A model generated the notes under the pieces. The model was not told the origin of the DNA, ran no database searches, and was given only the letters and a program-made list of their open reading frames with translations. Position numbers and translations under genes: made by a program. DNA of 64,000 nt from Epiperipatus broadwayi (Eukaryota > Onychophora > Udeonychophora > Euonychophora > Peripatidae): assembly GCA_028023455.1 (NCBI GenBank), contig JAQFVV010000072.1, positions 6,254,794 to 6,318,793 on the forward strand, written 5' to 3'. Shown piece by piece: positions 1 to 12,879 of the stretch (positions are counted from its first letter, which is position 1; every line of letters starts with the position of its first letter).

Positions 1-728
1 AAAAAAAAATCAAAAAGTAAAAATGCTTAGAGTAATAAAATAAATCTGACATTAATAAATGCATAGCAATTGAATCATTAATCAATGTACTTGCAATTAC
101 TGTAATCTATACCTTGGAAAGCTTAAATCTACAGGGGTAATAATTTACAGAGTTTTGACACAAACTGAAATTCAAATCTGAAAGAATTTTAAGTAGGCAA
201 TTGTCATGGGCCAATTATGAAGTTTGAAAAATAAGGAAAAACAGAATATAATGGAAATTAAACAATCTAGCTTAGTGATTAATTATCCAAATATTATATG
301 CAGTGGCGCTGCTTTGTGTAAGTAAAGTTCCTCATGGTTAATATGAATCAGTGGATAGTACCAAATGTATATATTACACATGATTGTCAGAAGGATTTGT
401 GTTAATGCCATTTTATTTATAAATTTTATATTGGATTATTTTCATCATCTAACTGAATTGTTAAATGTTATTTACAGAAGAAAAGATAGATGGGTTTACC
501 ATTTTTAGAAGCTTGTCATATTAAAAGAGAGGAAAAAGTATAAAATAAAAAAAATTAAAAAATACTCATGACAATGGCAAATAATTTATTAAGTCACCTC
601 AGTGTAGTAATCTGTAATGATGCATTAATCTTACCTTTAAAAAGAAAAAATAAATCGAGAGAATCCTTATAGGTAAGTTTATAAAATTTTTATATCCTTG
701 TCTTTAATAGAATAATTTAGTTGATTAT
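1..728. other. AT-rich non-coding flank
   Basis: No open frame, RNA gene or recognisable repeat is visible. The stretch ends at the 5' LTR of element E1; its last bases, ATTAT at 724-728, are the left half of an imperfect target-site duplication. Confidence 0.6.
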
Positions 729-1310
729 TGTTGTATTCATTTGTTGAGAAATAAATAGCAAAGTTTCAAGGAACAATTTACTCCAGAAGTTTTCTCTTAT
801 TTTATTTGAAAATAAAAATAACTAATGTAAAGTCACAAAATTATAATGGAAATAATTATAATTCCAAACAAAACTGCAGAGATTTATCTTTATTAAAGAT
901 AAAAATAACTAATTAAAGTTAAATAATTATAATAGAAATAATTATAATTCCAAACAAAGCCGCAGAGATTAAAACTTAAGAACAATCAAAAATGGGGTTT
1001 TGGAAAACATGCGATAAAGAATGTGAAGAGATGTAGCGGATAAGACTAAAACAAAAGAACACAGAGGGATATAAAAACTGCGAGTGGAAAAACATTGCGC
1101 ACTTGTTACAGTTTTGTTTACCAGAAGAAGTTGGATACATGTATCAAGCTGTTAGAGGTATTTGCATCACAACTGTTTAATAATTGGTGTTTAGCCATGT
1201 AGCCGAGTTCCATATATTTATCTAAATTTCTTGTTCTCGTTTTGTGTTTATATATCGGATTGTATGCTCTTTTCTACCCCTCTGAAAAACATAGGGGCGA
1301 AGACATTACA
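729..1310 (+). repeat. E1 5' LTR
   Basis: Starts TGTTGTATTCAT and ends GACATTACA. It matches 5225-5815 over its whole length with scattered substitutions and small indels. A shared segment near the 3' end (TCTGAAAAAC) lies just before the terminus in both copies. The PBS follows four bases downstream. Confidence 0.92.
814..970 (+). repeat. Imperfect tandem repeat inside E1 LTR
   Basis: Two units of about 70 bases (814-884 and 901-970), each running from AAAAATAACTAA to GCAGAGATT, separated by 16 bases. Both contain ATAATTATAATTCCAAACAA. The same doubled structure is present in the 3' LTR (about 5310-5463), so it predates insertion. Duplicated U3 segments of this kind often act as enhancers; that role is inferred. 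Confidence 0.8.
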
Positions 1311-1314
1311 AGAT

Positions 1315-1332
1315 TGGCGCAGTCAAAACATT
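1315..1332 (+). promoter_or_regulatory. E1 primer-binding site
   Basis: TGGCGCAGTC begins four bases after the LTR. TGG pairs with a tRNA 3' CCA. The prefix TGGCGCAGTC resembles the serine-tRNA primer sites of some insect gypsy-group elements; the tRNA identity is an inference. Confidence 0.7.
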
Positions 1333-1401
1333 CAAACCTAGGGAAGCTTGAAAGAATAGGCCAGATGAGAAAGTCAACCAATACTTTTTGAAACAAGTAA
1401 A

Positions 1402-2157
1402 ATGTCATTAGGACAAAGCAGTATTCCCGAATTTAGTATTGAAAATGCTGAGGAATGGCCTCTCTATATTATGCAATTGGAAAATTTTTTCAAGTTGAAT
1501 GGGATAAAAGAAAATGAAAACAAAAGTGGCCACACTTTTATGTTTAGCAGGACGTAAAATCATAGAAATTGTAAATAAATTATGGGACAGACTGATAACC
1601 GATGGAGTACAGTTTGAAGATGTAGTTAAAAAATTAACAGACTATTTTAGCCCGAGACCGTCTAGACATGTAGCTAGATTAACTCTTAGAAATAGAATAC
1701 AAGCCAAGGAGGAAAAAATTAAAGACTATGATATAGTATTAAAACAGTTGGCAAAAAACTGCAATTATGGCGAATTTTTAGAACAAGTTTTGCTGGATCA
1801 ATTATTGTGGGGAATGTATGACGAAAGATTGTGACAGACATTGTTAACTGAAAGTGACTTATCATACGAAGTGGCTATTAAAAAAGGAAGAGCGTATGAA
1901 GCAATAATTTAGCTTTTAGAAACAACTCGGAAGAGACCAGCAAAATGGCAGTTTATAAAACAGATTGAAAGCAGCAGCCAAAGAATGAAAATATTAATAG
2001 AGAGAAAATGTTAACAGTGAAATGTTTATGCTATGGGAAAACTGGCCATTTATCGAAGAATTGTAAATGGAGGAAAGAAAGCTGTTATAATTGCGGATTT
2101 AAAGGTCATTTAACAGCTGTATGCAAAAAACCACGTAAAGATTTATTCAGTCAATAA
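1402..2157 (+). pseudogene. gag: E1 gag remnant with zinc knuckles
   Basis: The frame opens at ATG 1402 (MSLGQSSIPEF...). Its capsid-like part resumes in another frame from about 1514, so there is a frameshift near 1515. That frame reads to a stop at 1832 inside the capsid region, and further stops follow (for example in AII*LLE near 1908). Near the 3' end two nucleocapsid zinc knuckles can be read: about 2020-2070, where the second cysteine position appears to be tyrosine, and 2081-2130 with an intact CYNCGFKGHLTAVC pattern (C-x2-C-x4-H-x4-C). Gag would form the particle shell and bind RNA. This copy cannot make it. Confidence 0.85.
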
Positions 2158-2179
2158 GAGACAACCATTAGGAAAAATA

Positions 2180-4900
2180 TAATTTTTCCCGGACAGAACC
2201 AAATCATGATTAAGGTTACAATATATAATACAGTGTTGCAAATGGAAATAGATAGTGGGTCAGGTATTTCACTGCTATCAGAAAGTAAATGGGAAGAAGT
2301 GTCTAAAGGCCATAGAAGACTAAAACCCCAAAAGACAGACATCAAAGTAAAGGATGTAAATGGAAACTCGATAAATGTAATTGGAAAGGTAGATGCTCCC
2401 TTTAGTTTCAGAGGCAAATTCTATATTTTGCCTATGTATATAGTAGAATGCAACATAAGCCCTTTAATTGTGAGAGATTGGTTCACTCATCTAGGAATAG
2501 AGTTTTCCATAGTTAAAAATATTTCGAGAGAACAAGAAATATTAAAATTATATCCAGAGTTGTTTACGGATGATCTGGGATTAATTAACACAAACCCAGT
2601 GGAAGTTGAATTAATGGAAAAGGCAAGACTAGTGATATTTAAGCCATGGAAAATTCCTTTCATACAAAGAGAAAAATTAAAAGTTTTAATAATGATGGGT
2701 GTGTTAACCCCTGTAGAAGATGCAGAATGGGCCACCCCGATTGTGCTAATAAGTAAACCAGATGGGAAAATCAGACTATGCAGTGATTACCGTATAACAG
2801 TAAATAAATACCTCAACAAAGGAGCATACCTGGTGCCTAATGTACGTGAAGTACTGGCAAATTTGTCAAATGCAAAATATTTTGTGAAGCTTGACCTTAA
2901 CTCAGCTTAATATCAAATTAAGGTAACTGAGAATGCGGCAAAAAATTTTTAACTTTAACTACACCATTTGATTTATATAAGTGTAATCGGTTACTTTTTG
3001 AAATTACAACGGTGCCGAATATTTTTCAGGTGAAATTAAATGTAATTTTGCAAGGTCTTAAAGGTGTAACGACATTTTAATTACAGCGACCTCTAGTGAG
3101 ATTTTAAGATCGAGAATATTAAAAGTCTGCGATAGGTTAACTAGAACAGGAGTGAAATTGAAATTAGATAAATGTGTATGGAAGGCGCAAGAACTAAATT
3201 TCCTGGTGCATTGTATTTCTGATAAAGGAAAGCGTCCGTTAAGCGATAAAGTGAGAGCGGTTAAAAATGCGGAAAGGTCTAAAAATGTTAAACAACTACA
3301 GGTGTTTTTGGGTGTAATAAATTTTTTCAAGCCTTTTCTTAAAAATAAAGCAATGGTCACAAAACCTTTCTATGAATTATTTACTCAAAGATCAAAAATG
3401 GATCTGGACAGAGACACAAGAAAAAGTTTTTGAAAAAACAAAACTGTTATTTTCCTACAAGCTAGTAATGCACTTTAACAGTGAACGCAATGTCAGAATC
3501 ATCACAGATGCATCAGAGTGGGGGGTAGGAGTAGTTCTAGCGCACCCTATTGATGGAAATGAGTGTCCAGTCGCATATGCATCCTGAACTTTATCGAAAG
3601 CGGAAAGAAATTATAGCCAGATAGACAAGGAGGCACTGGCGATTATTTTTGCAGTAAAGAAATACCATCAATTTGTATTTGGGCGTAGTTTCAAAATAAT
3701 AACAGATCATAAGCCATTATTGCGGATATTGGGAAACGACCAGTCAGCTCCTAAACATTTAAGTCCGCATATGTTAAGATGGCGGAAGGTCTTAGCTTAT
3801 ACGATTACTGTTTAAAATATAAGTGGGGAAAAGAGATTACATATGCAGATGCATTGTCAATATTACCAGATAACCAAGAACCGATAAATAGCGAGGTAGA
3901 AGTAAACTATATAGATAACATGAACTTGGAAATTGTAAACAGTCATACTGTACAAAAGTGGACTATGGAAAATGAGGGATATCATTTATTGATTAACTGG
4001 ATCAAAAAAGGTTGGCCTAAAACTAAACCTAGTTGTTTAGCAACAGGGTTTTGGGTTAATCGCAATCAACTATCTATATGTTGGGGATGTATTGTCATGG
4101 GAGACAGATTAATTATACCTCCTGCAGGGTGCGATAGAATGTTAAGATTGTTACATCAAATACATCCGGGTATATGCGGGCAAAAGCTTTGGCGCATAGT
4201 TATGTCTGGTGGCTTCAAATAAATATAGAGATAGAGAAGTTCATAAAAAGTTGTTTACTATCTCGTAGAAAGCGCACAACCAGTTAAGTACTATGCACTC
4301 TGGCCGAAAGCAACTAAAGCATGGGAAAGAGTTCATATTGACCACACCAGACCAATAGATGGGAAAATAATTTTTGTTGCAACGGACGCATATTCAAAAT
4401 GGATCAAGAGCCACCTGATGAAAAATATGAGTGCTCATGAAATGATCAAATGTTTTAAAACAATTTGCTACATACATGGTTTTCCTGGAGTAGTTGTATC
4501 AGATAACGGCACTGGATTTGTGAGTGATGAACTAAATAAATTTTTCAGCACTTTTGGAATAAAACGTGTGTACGCCACCATATCATCCGGAGTCAAATGA
4601 CTAGTGGAAAATGCCGTTCATCAAGTTAAAAGAAATTTGAAAAAATGGGAAAGGCTAGTCATGCAAGAAGCTCTGCAAGAATTTATGCTACATCAGCATA
4701 CAACACCATCGACAGCGACCGGAAAATCACCAGCAAAATTAATGTGTGGGCGGAAATTAAGAACTAAATTGGCGATATTATGCCCCAGTACTCAAAGTAT
4801 TGCGTTTAATAAGACATTCGGGAAAACGTTTTCAATAGGAGAAACCTGTATTGGTAAGAGACATTATTCGCAAAAAATGAGTGGAAGGAATAATTGAAAA
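2180..4900 (+). pseudogene. pol: E1 pol remnant (PR-RT-RNaseH-IN)
   Basis: Protease: the catalytic triplet DSG lies in EIDSGSGISLL near 2251. RT: about 2680-3350, including LCSDYRITVN and VKLDLNSA, followed by a stop where a Tyr or Gln codon is expected. The region of the YxDD active site near 3065-3085 is disrupted: the reading passes from GVTT into a stop, while DILITA can be read one frame over, so a short deletion removed part of the catalytic box. RNase H: IITDASEWGVG (about 3499) and ITDHKPLL (about 3700). Integrase: the HPG part of the zinc-binding region near 4160, then VHID, VSDNGTGF (about 4495) and LVENAVHQ (about 4603), so all three acidic catalytic residues are recognisable. Several stops and frameshifts separate these blocks. 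Confidence 0.9.
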
Positions 4901-5207
4901 ATTAATATCAAAATAAATATATTCAATTAGCAGTCTGAATGGATTACAATACAGACGGCATATAAACCATATAAGACAAAGAGAGCAGGAAGAAGTACAA
5001 CTAGATGTTTTTCAAGAAATAGGAACTCAGGAAATGAAGACTAACCCAGAACAGGAAATAACCAAAGATGAGAGAATAGGAGAGAAAAGGGAAGTGACAG
5101 AATTGTGTCATAAAACTGGATAAGAGAAATCGCCCAGACCCGTTTGGGATAAAAGAAAACCGCGCAGATTAGATGATGATGTATAAAACAAATAAACTCT
5201 GACTTCT

Positions 5208-5224
5208 GGAGTGAGGGGAGGAAG
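5208..5224 (+). promoter_or_regulatory. E1 polypurine tract
   Basis: GGAGTGAGGGGAGGAAG sits immediately before the 3' LTR, the position required for plus-strand priming. It confirms the LTR boundary at 5225. Confidence 0.88.
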
Positions 5225-5815
5225 TGTTTTATTCGTTTATTGAGAAATAAATAATGAAGTTTCAAGGAACAAATTACTCCAGAAGTTTTCTCTTATTTTA
5301 TTTGAAAATAAAAATAACTAAAGTAAAGTCAAAAAATTATAATGGAAATAATTATAATTCCAAACAAAACTGCAGAGATTTATTTTTTAAAGATAAAAAT
5401 AAGTAATTAAAGTTAAATAATTATAATAGAAATAATTATAATTCCAAACAAAGTTGCAGAGATTAAAACTTAAAAACAATCAAAAACAGTGTTTTGGAAA
5501 ACATGCAATAAAGAATGTGAAGAGATGTAGCGGATAAGACAAACAAAAGGGGGATAAGACAAACAAAAGAACACAGAGGGATATAAAAACTGTGAGTGGA
5601 AAAACATTGTGCACTTGTTACAGTTTTGTTTACCAGAAGAAGTTGAATATGGGTATCAAGCTATTAGAGCTATTTGTGTCACAACTGTTTAATAATTGGT
5701 GTTTAGCCAAGTTTCATATATTTATCTAAATTTCTTGTCCTCTTTTTTGCGTTTATATTTCGGATTGTATGTTTTTTTATATCCCTCTGAAAAACTTAGG
5801 GACGAAGGCATTACA
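5225..5815 (+). repeat. E1 3' LTR
   Basis: Starts TGTTTTATTCGT and ends GGCATTACA, matching the 5' LTR. It carries extra short insertions, including a local duplication of GGATAAGACAAACAAAAG near 5531-5567, and many substitutions. Confidence 0.92.
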
Positions 5816-8555
5816 ATTGTATCATCATTTTAAATTCAATATTCATCAATCTAAAGGTCATTAAATAGTTCCCCATACTATTGACATTGATCAGGCCGGC
5901 AACATCTGAAAAAAAGAAAAGGATAATACCCCCTCAAAACTTTGTGTTTTATACTAATTTATGTGTTATTATTAATCGTTAAATGTATTTAGGTGGTGTA
6001 AATAAAATTTGAATTTTTCATTTCATCAAGATGATAGAAATAGTCCACTATATAACTATAAATATACATATGTAGAAAGTAAAAAAATTATACATATGAA
6101 TATATGCAGTATTTACTTACATTTATAACACATTATAATTTATAAATTAAATATTCATATTAAAACAATAACAAAAATTATTAATTAAAAAAAAATAGAA
6201 TGTTTTACATACTTTATAGTTTTAAATATGTAACATGTATAAAAAGATTAATATATAGCTATATTTGTATTTTACTAAAGATACAAATATTTTCAAAATT
6301 ATGTATACATCTTAAAATATGGGCAAAAATAATTAACAAAACATAAAGTACTGAATAGAAGACAAACCGCAGTGCATCTTTGCTTATATGTTTGAGGAAT
6401 GGGTATTGTCAATGGTGGAAGTTTTAAAATATAACTAATATATGTTCGATTAAATATTTTTCATGGATTGTTATTTTAATAAAGAATAGAAATATTTTAT
6501 CCATGTAAACAGAAATAAACTTTGCCTTTGATGTTGGCAGGAAACTTAATTATTACTAATTGATAATCTCCCTGAGGCTAAATAAGTTTTTTTCATTACC
6601 TATAATGCTCTTTTGTTGGGATTTATATGTATGTAAAATTAGGTTATTTTTGGTATTAATGTTTAAGCTCATCTGAAAATTAAAAGTCATTCTGAAGGAG
6701 AGTGGTCTGACACTGTATGCTGATGAATGGTTGTAATATGGTAGGGTTGAGATAATGGATGCACTAATAAAAGCATATATATTTATATTGCAATGATTAT
6801 TCATTCTTCCATAAAGCAACATGATTGTTCATTCTTCCATAAGGCAACAAGTGGCTAAAACCACTCTCTACCTGGAATGAGAGGTGTGTTGAAAGTTATC
6901 ATCTGTCATTGTGGACATGGAGTTTCAGGTGTTCAGATTTCTATATAAAAGCAGGTATATTATTATTTAAGTGAGATTTAAAGTATATATCTAGGCTCTG
7001 GTCTAAATGACTACTAATAATTATTAATGTACTTAATTGATGTGGTCATGTCAAAGTTTGAATACAGAAAGTTTTACATTTGTAAATTAAAACTGTAACA
7101 ACTTAGTATTGATAAATTGTGAACAAATGATGAAGAATGTGTAAGAAATTATGACTTGGGCTATCTTTTCATTTTGGGTGTCATTTGTCTTTTTTTCATT
7201 TATCTTTGTTTATATATATTTCAGGCATATATGGTGAAATGGAAGTTTTCAAATATATCTAAAATGTGTGTGTGTGGTTTGTTGTTTATGCTTGCTCACC
7301 TAAAAAGTAAATGTTATTTTGAAATGCATGCTAGATCAGAAAAGGTGGTCTGACCTTCTATGCCGATGAATGCACTGGTAAAAACAAAAAACTTTACAAT
7401 ATATAAGTAGATAAATATATACCTCTATTTGTATATTTATCAGTAATGCAAATATTTCAAAAAATGCACTATTTATATCAATGAAAATTATATCAAATTT
7501 TAAAAAAATACTGCAAATAAATGAATAAAAGAATTTTAAAATGTTAAGAAATCAGGAAAAAAATTAAGTGCTAATTTTTTGTGTGTTTTTGCCATGATGA
7601 AAATTAATGATAGTAAAATGCAAAAAATAAAATATATAAGGAAATTTTAAATTATCGTTTGTAATTGTAACTACATTTTATGTATATTTATATATTGAAA
7701 TGGTAAGATTTGTTCTGCAATATTCGTTTCACCTTTCTTTGTTCTCTTGCATATCCTCATACCCTAGTTTAAACCCTAATCGTATTGCAAAATGTTTGTC
7801 AGGTCATAATCGGCCAAGATATAAACATGTGTGAAGCATTTATCATATATACGATTATTATAGATAGGCGAGTTAATAATCTAACGGAATGATAAACTGA
7901 TTAAGGTAATTTATAAATGTGTGTTCGCATGTGGGTATATGTATATAAGTCGGGTGTGCCAATATTACATCTACATTCCAAAATTATCTTTAAGATTTAT
8001 ATTTAATAATATTATTTTGCTCTCTTATTTTAAATATTTAAAATGTCACATCATGAATTTTGTTTATTAGAAAGTTAAATGATGGTTGGGAGGCTGAACA
8101 GTAGTATTTCAGTAATGCAACCCCATAGGGATATACTAATTGCTTAAGTAATTAACTAGTAAAAACAATTACAACATTTGGCAAGTTGCAGATGTTATCA
8201 ACAAGGAAATAGACCATCTTAAAGCATTTGCTTTATAATATTTTTTTTTTAATCTTATTTTATAAAACTATAAGAAAAGAATTAATATAACAGGATATCT
8301 GAAAATATTGTAACAAAAGTAAATGTACTTGCAGCACCCTGCTGCAAACTTTTAGTTAGTAAAGTACATAATACACACATCAGATGTGGCAGTAGAAAAT
8401 ATGTTAATGAATTATTTCACCGCAAGATAGGCCATTAGGAAAGATTAATGGCATACATGTCAATATACAGAAGGGGATTTTGTGATATAATATAGTTCGG
8501 TTCTCGTTGGAAACTTAAACATCGGAGTAGAGGTAGGCATGGTCTATTTTCCTAC
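5816..8555. other. AT-rich non-coding region
   Basis: No gene is supported. Two segments about 1 kb apart (around 6240-6300 and 7410-7470, and around 6700-6730 and 7345-7375) share short similar stretches such as GTGGTCTGAC followed by GATGAATG. This suggests two decayed copies of one repeat. A 28-base tandem duplication lies at 6793-6848. Confidence 0.5.
6793..6848. repeat. 28-bp tandem duplication
   Basis: Two adjacent 28-base units (6793-6820 and 6821-6848), both containing TTCATTCTTCCATAA, differing at two positions. No function is apparent. Confidence 0.85.
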
Positions 8556-8689
8556 CTGGAGAATGATCGTCCTGTAGCCTGATACTACCTGTGTGCCTCC
8601 AACTATAAGAAGAAGATGCCCATGACCTGCCACTGCCACCAGTGAGACCAGAAATGCTGTTGCTAATGCCATATAGAGGGCTGTCACCG
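8556..8689 (-). CDS. Candidate internal exon of a host gene
   Basis: On the minus strand a 134-nt block is bounded by an AG acceptor (8690-8691) and a strong donor, CCAG|GTAGGA, with GT at 8554-8555. Between them one frame is open for 44 codons and encodes a polar Ser/Gly-rich sequence beginning GDSPLYGISNSISGL and ending RLQDDHSP, with split codons at both ends (phase 1 start and phase 1 end). The block is more balanced in base composition than its surroundings and reads like real protein, with none of the Lys/Asn/Ile bias of the chance frames nearby. I do not recognise the family. The acceptor lacks a good pyrimidine tract and no partner exon was found. It could instead be a fragment of an unidentified repeat. 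Confidence 0.4.
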
Positions 8690-11600
8690 CTGGAGTCAAC
8701 ATAATGATGCAGTTATAAAATGAAAGCTAGCTATCTAGTGATATGGACTTCCGTGAACATTTCATAACCGTGATCAAAACCATTAAGTGCACTGACAATG
8801 CTACAATTGAAACTTAAGTTAACTTTCCATTCCAAGAGCTCTAAAATGTTCTATATAATTTCCCTAAGCTATAACTAAATCTGTAGCAAACTCTATCAGT
8901 GTAATTAAATTGTAATATACTCCTACAACTACATCTAAATTATATAATTTCAACCTATGTAACTTGGCTAATCTATTCTTTAAACTATATTTTCGTGCTA
9001 GGGTAAATGCTCTTGAATTTTATTAAATTATTTTCTTTATGATACTTTGTTATGATAATATGCCTGGATAACCTCCAACCGAGCAAGTGAATCCCATTCT
9101 CCTTATAATAAATTATGCTGCTACATTTCCATACAGCAACTTGATTGTATAAATGGCAAATATTTTTTGTCAAATCCCTTTTCTACTCGCTGGCTCGGAT
9201 ATTATCTTTCAGTATATATATATTACTATGGATTCGGTGAATCTTATTGTGTTTTGTATAGTAGTTAATTCACCCATAGTGATCTATTTATGCTATCTCG
9301 TATATTATTTGTTTATTTTAAATTGAAATATAATGTGGTATATGTGCAAAGTTATAGCCATAGATATATTGTAAACATACATGATTAAACATTAGATTTC
9401 TAATAATCTCCTCATGCATTCATAATAACATTTAGTTATTATTACAACAATATTGAATGTGATTACTGTCTTGGAATCATCTAATCTGTCTTAATCTTTA
9501 AGCTGATAATTATGCAAATTTATGTGAAAAATGTTAAGAATGGATTAAATAACTGCACAATAACATGCTAAACGTTGAGAGTAATCATACTTATTCATGT
9601 GTTGCTGGTGCAGATATATAAATCTATGATTTTATAGTATGCTTTGTCAATCTTCTCCACAGGGTACATTTGGCTAAGTCCATCCCGAATCTTTAATGTT
9701 TTTGCATCAGAATGACATGAAAGTTACACCTAGGGACTAGCTGTTTGGTCATGCTGTCACGGATTTTACTGGGGTGAGAGCCCAGTCCAATGTCCCTTTT
9801 TATTTGTGACTAACCCTTTATGGACATCTGGCATTCCACCGATCCAAATTATACATAGACAAAGCCTCGCGGTTTCTATGCACTGTCCTCCTGTATATAT
9901 TCGCATACATACTCTTCATCAGCACCACTGATCACTAATTAAACCCTATATATCTATATTTATCTAAAACATTTAAGCTACAACATTACTTAATCCCTAC
10001 ATATTCCTATGTAGATCAATCTTACATGATTATGAATAATGAGTCTCCCATTATTCTTGTGATTCTAAGTCCACATACACCACTTGATTAGTTTAATAAG
10101 TTTCATTAATAACATAAGTTATTTATCAGTACATATAATTATATCTGTGGTTATAATGCTTTAATATCCCCATCATATACACTTGCATCCCTTAACCTGA
10201 TCGGGTGACATTTCAATAAGGCATATTGTTCTATGATTTTACCCTATATTCGCCCACAAAAGTATAGAACCTCAAATAATTAAATATTTCATCATAATTA
10301 AATAGTATGTATTATCTTTCATTAAATATTTCATTATAATGAAATAGTATGTATTATCTTTCATACTTATATATTCTCTAACATTAAGCACTACATTATT
10401 ATCTGTGTAATTGTCTAATGAGTGTAGCCAACTTATTGATGTTATATATATTCAGTTGGACAACTTAAATTTTAGACCATATTATATCTGTTGTTGTGTT
10501 GCTTTCTGTGTGATCCATACCACATTATCTCATCTTATTCATGCATTTCTAGAATTTATTAAAGATCTTAGTGTTACTCATCCGTATATCACCTATAGAT
10601 ATGTATTGATAGTATGTTAGCGAACCTAGGACAGGGCTTATTATTATTAAGGGTCTCATGTGTCTCCCTGATCCCTGGAACTAGAAGGATGTTGTACTGG
10701 GCATAATCCTTGGATTTTAAGTTCCAGAATCTGCCACTATATCAAATTACACAGAGCAGTGTTACTTCATTTATTTATTTATTTTTTTTTGTGAGGTTAT
10801 ATCTAAAAAAAAATTTAATATTTTGGCAAAAATTAAAGATGTCATCTGCTAGAAGTAAATATATATATATATATGTTTTTATATAACGTTTTTTAACCAT
10901 AATTTTGTTGTTATGATTATTATATTACTATTTACACTATATGCTTAAATTTCTGTTTTTACAGCATGTACAAATTTGATCCTAAATAACAAATTTATTT
11001 AAAAATTTAAACTTTCAGTTGTAAAATTTATATAGAAAAAATTTAAAAGTTTTTATTTGTTTGGTAGAACTTGTTTTTTTTACAGACATTTCAGTGTGAT
11101 CTCCATTAATTGCACAAATTATGATATGATTTTTCATGTTCAGATTAATTTCTTCAATTGCAATTCTTTGCTAAAGGCATCAATATTGGTTACTGGAATG
11201 CTGCATTCCTAATCATTGATGAATTTCTAAAAAAAAGAGACCATATGATAAATTGTTCTTTCACCTATCAATTTGCACTGATTAGGAAAAAAATATTTGG
11301 TAAGTTGTAAGAATATACCATTTTCCAAAAGCGGATCTCCTAGTATTATTTTTACAACTCTCGACTTAATTTTTATTTCTGCAAAGGCAAATTTATATAC
11401 ATAGTGGTTATTTACTTGATTTGTGGGTGAGATCATCTGTTATTATATTAGTTCTATATTTTGGATATAATGTAGTGAGAAAATAAAAATGCAGATCAAT
11501 ATAATGTTGTTTATCTTGTATAACTAGCATCCTTAGGAAGTAATAAAAAATATGTATCAATAATTTGATATGTTATACTGTAAGAAAAAATATAATACTT

Positions 11601-12879
11601 GACTGATTTTAAAAGCATCAAATTGATGAGTATGATTAGCTAAGGTATTTGTGTCTAAAGTTGTTGAATTATTCGGTATTCCGAGGTTGATAAATGATGT
11701 CTATATTCTCTAAAAATGGGAGAATGAAACTTGCTAGAATAAGCTGGGGTAAGAAATCAGGGCTTGAAAGATTGGCCAACACAGTTTAATCATTTCTGGA
11801 TCTATCAAAGCAATCAGAACCTTTCAAAGTTGCTATTTTTAATATGAATGCTAATAATTTATTTTTAATGAGAATACTGCAATGTGAAAATGAATCACAT
11901 TGGAAAGATGTCATAAGATCGAGCAAATAATTTCCCTATGGGTGGATTTTATCTCTTTAATTGTCCGTAGAAATTTATCATGTTCAATGTCAAACTGTCA
12001 TGAATTGGCAATCATATCATGATAGGTTTTTTTTAGTTCAGTCATTACTCTGTATTGCTTTATTATAGCTACCAACTATTTGAGCAATTTATGAATGAGA
12101 TTCATCTCATGATACAAATAATTAGTAAACAATGCTAAATTTTTAAAATATTCATAATTAAATGATTATCAGACTGGAAAAAAAATAATAGAAGCATTTA
12201 CTAGGATTTGAATTTTTATCTGAATAATTGATCAAACCTTATAAATTAATACAAAACAGTGATGGCTCATGAAATTTTTAAGTAGGGATGTTTTAGTACA
12301 GTATTGTCATCAAAACATAAGCAAGAAAACAAAACAGAACATTTCTAATTTTGCAAACCATGAAATCATTTTATTGTTCCATACCAAACATTGTTAAAAG
12401 ATCTGTATTATCTGTGCATGTGTAGTATATATGTTAATGTAAATAAAGTTTATTATTTAATCATTCAAATACATACAGACAGTTTATGATAAAATATTAT
12501 TATTATGCTACTCTAGAAAATTTACATATGCCAATCATACATTTAAATGTACATTAAACATCATTTATGCTAATGAACAATACTTAAGCTTTTATTTTTT
12601 TTTAAAAAACCTGCTAAGGAGTATTCATTTGTGTGTCATAATAATTGGATTATGGTTTGCAAACTATGGATATAATAACTGCTGAAGATTGGAATTGTTA
12701 TGCATAACATATATATATAATTCTGTTATAAACTGTGAAGAAAAAAGTGAGAAAAAATAAGAATGAAAAAAATTTTGGTATTGGAGGAAATTTCAAGGAA
12801 AAAAGTGGATATTAAAAGGGTCTTGAAATTGGTGAATTTTATAAGAATATGTAAAAAAACACCCATTCTATTACTCTTA
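8690..12879. other. AT-rich non-coding region with one GC-richer block
   Basis: Mostly AT-rich with no supported gene. About 9620-9900 is less AT-rich; on the minus strand it has a short open run containing KIRDGLSQMYPVEKID, which ends at a stop and could be a decayed transposon piece. Another less AT-rich patch lies at 10,620-10,750. A 42-base tandem duplication is at 10,279-10,362 and a (TA)n run near 10,860. Confidence 0.45.
10279..10362. repeat. 42-bp tandem duplication
   Basis: Units 10,279-10,320 and 10,321-10,362, each starting ATTAAATATTTCAT and ending ATTATCTTTC, with two differences between them. Confidence 0.85.

Larger units (their letters stand above)
729..5815 (+). mobile_element. 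E1: degenerate Ty3/gypsy LTR retrotransposon
   Basis: A full-length but dead element: 5' LTR, primer-binding site, gag remnant, pol remnant in the order protease, reverse transcriptase, RNase H, integrase, polypurine tract and 3' LTR. The order protease-RT-RNase H-integrase identifies the Ty3/gypsy superfamily. Flanks are ATTAT (724-728) and ATTGT (5816-5820), an imperfect 5-bp target-site duplication. The LTRs differ at many sites and the coding region carries many stops and frameshifts, so the insertion is old. Base composition has become as AT-rich as the surroundings, unlike E2. Confidence 0.93.

Noticed and set aside
9620-9900. GC-richer block with a 42-codon minus-strand run
   Set aside because: Stops at both ends, no splice signals, no recognisable motif; left as unclassified.
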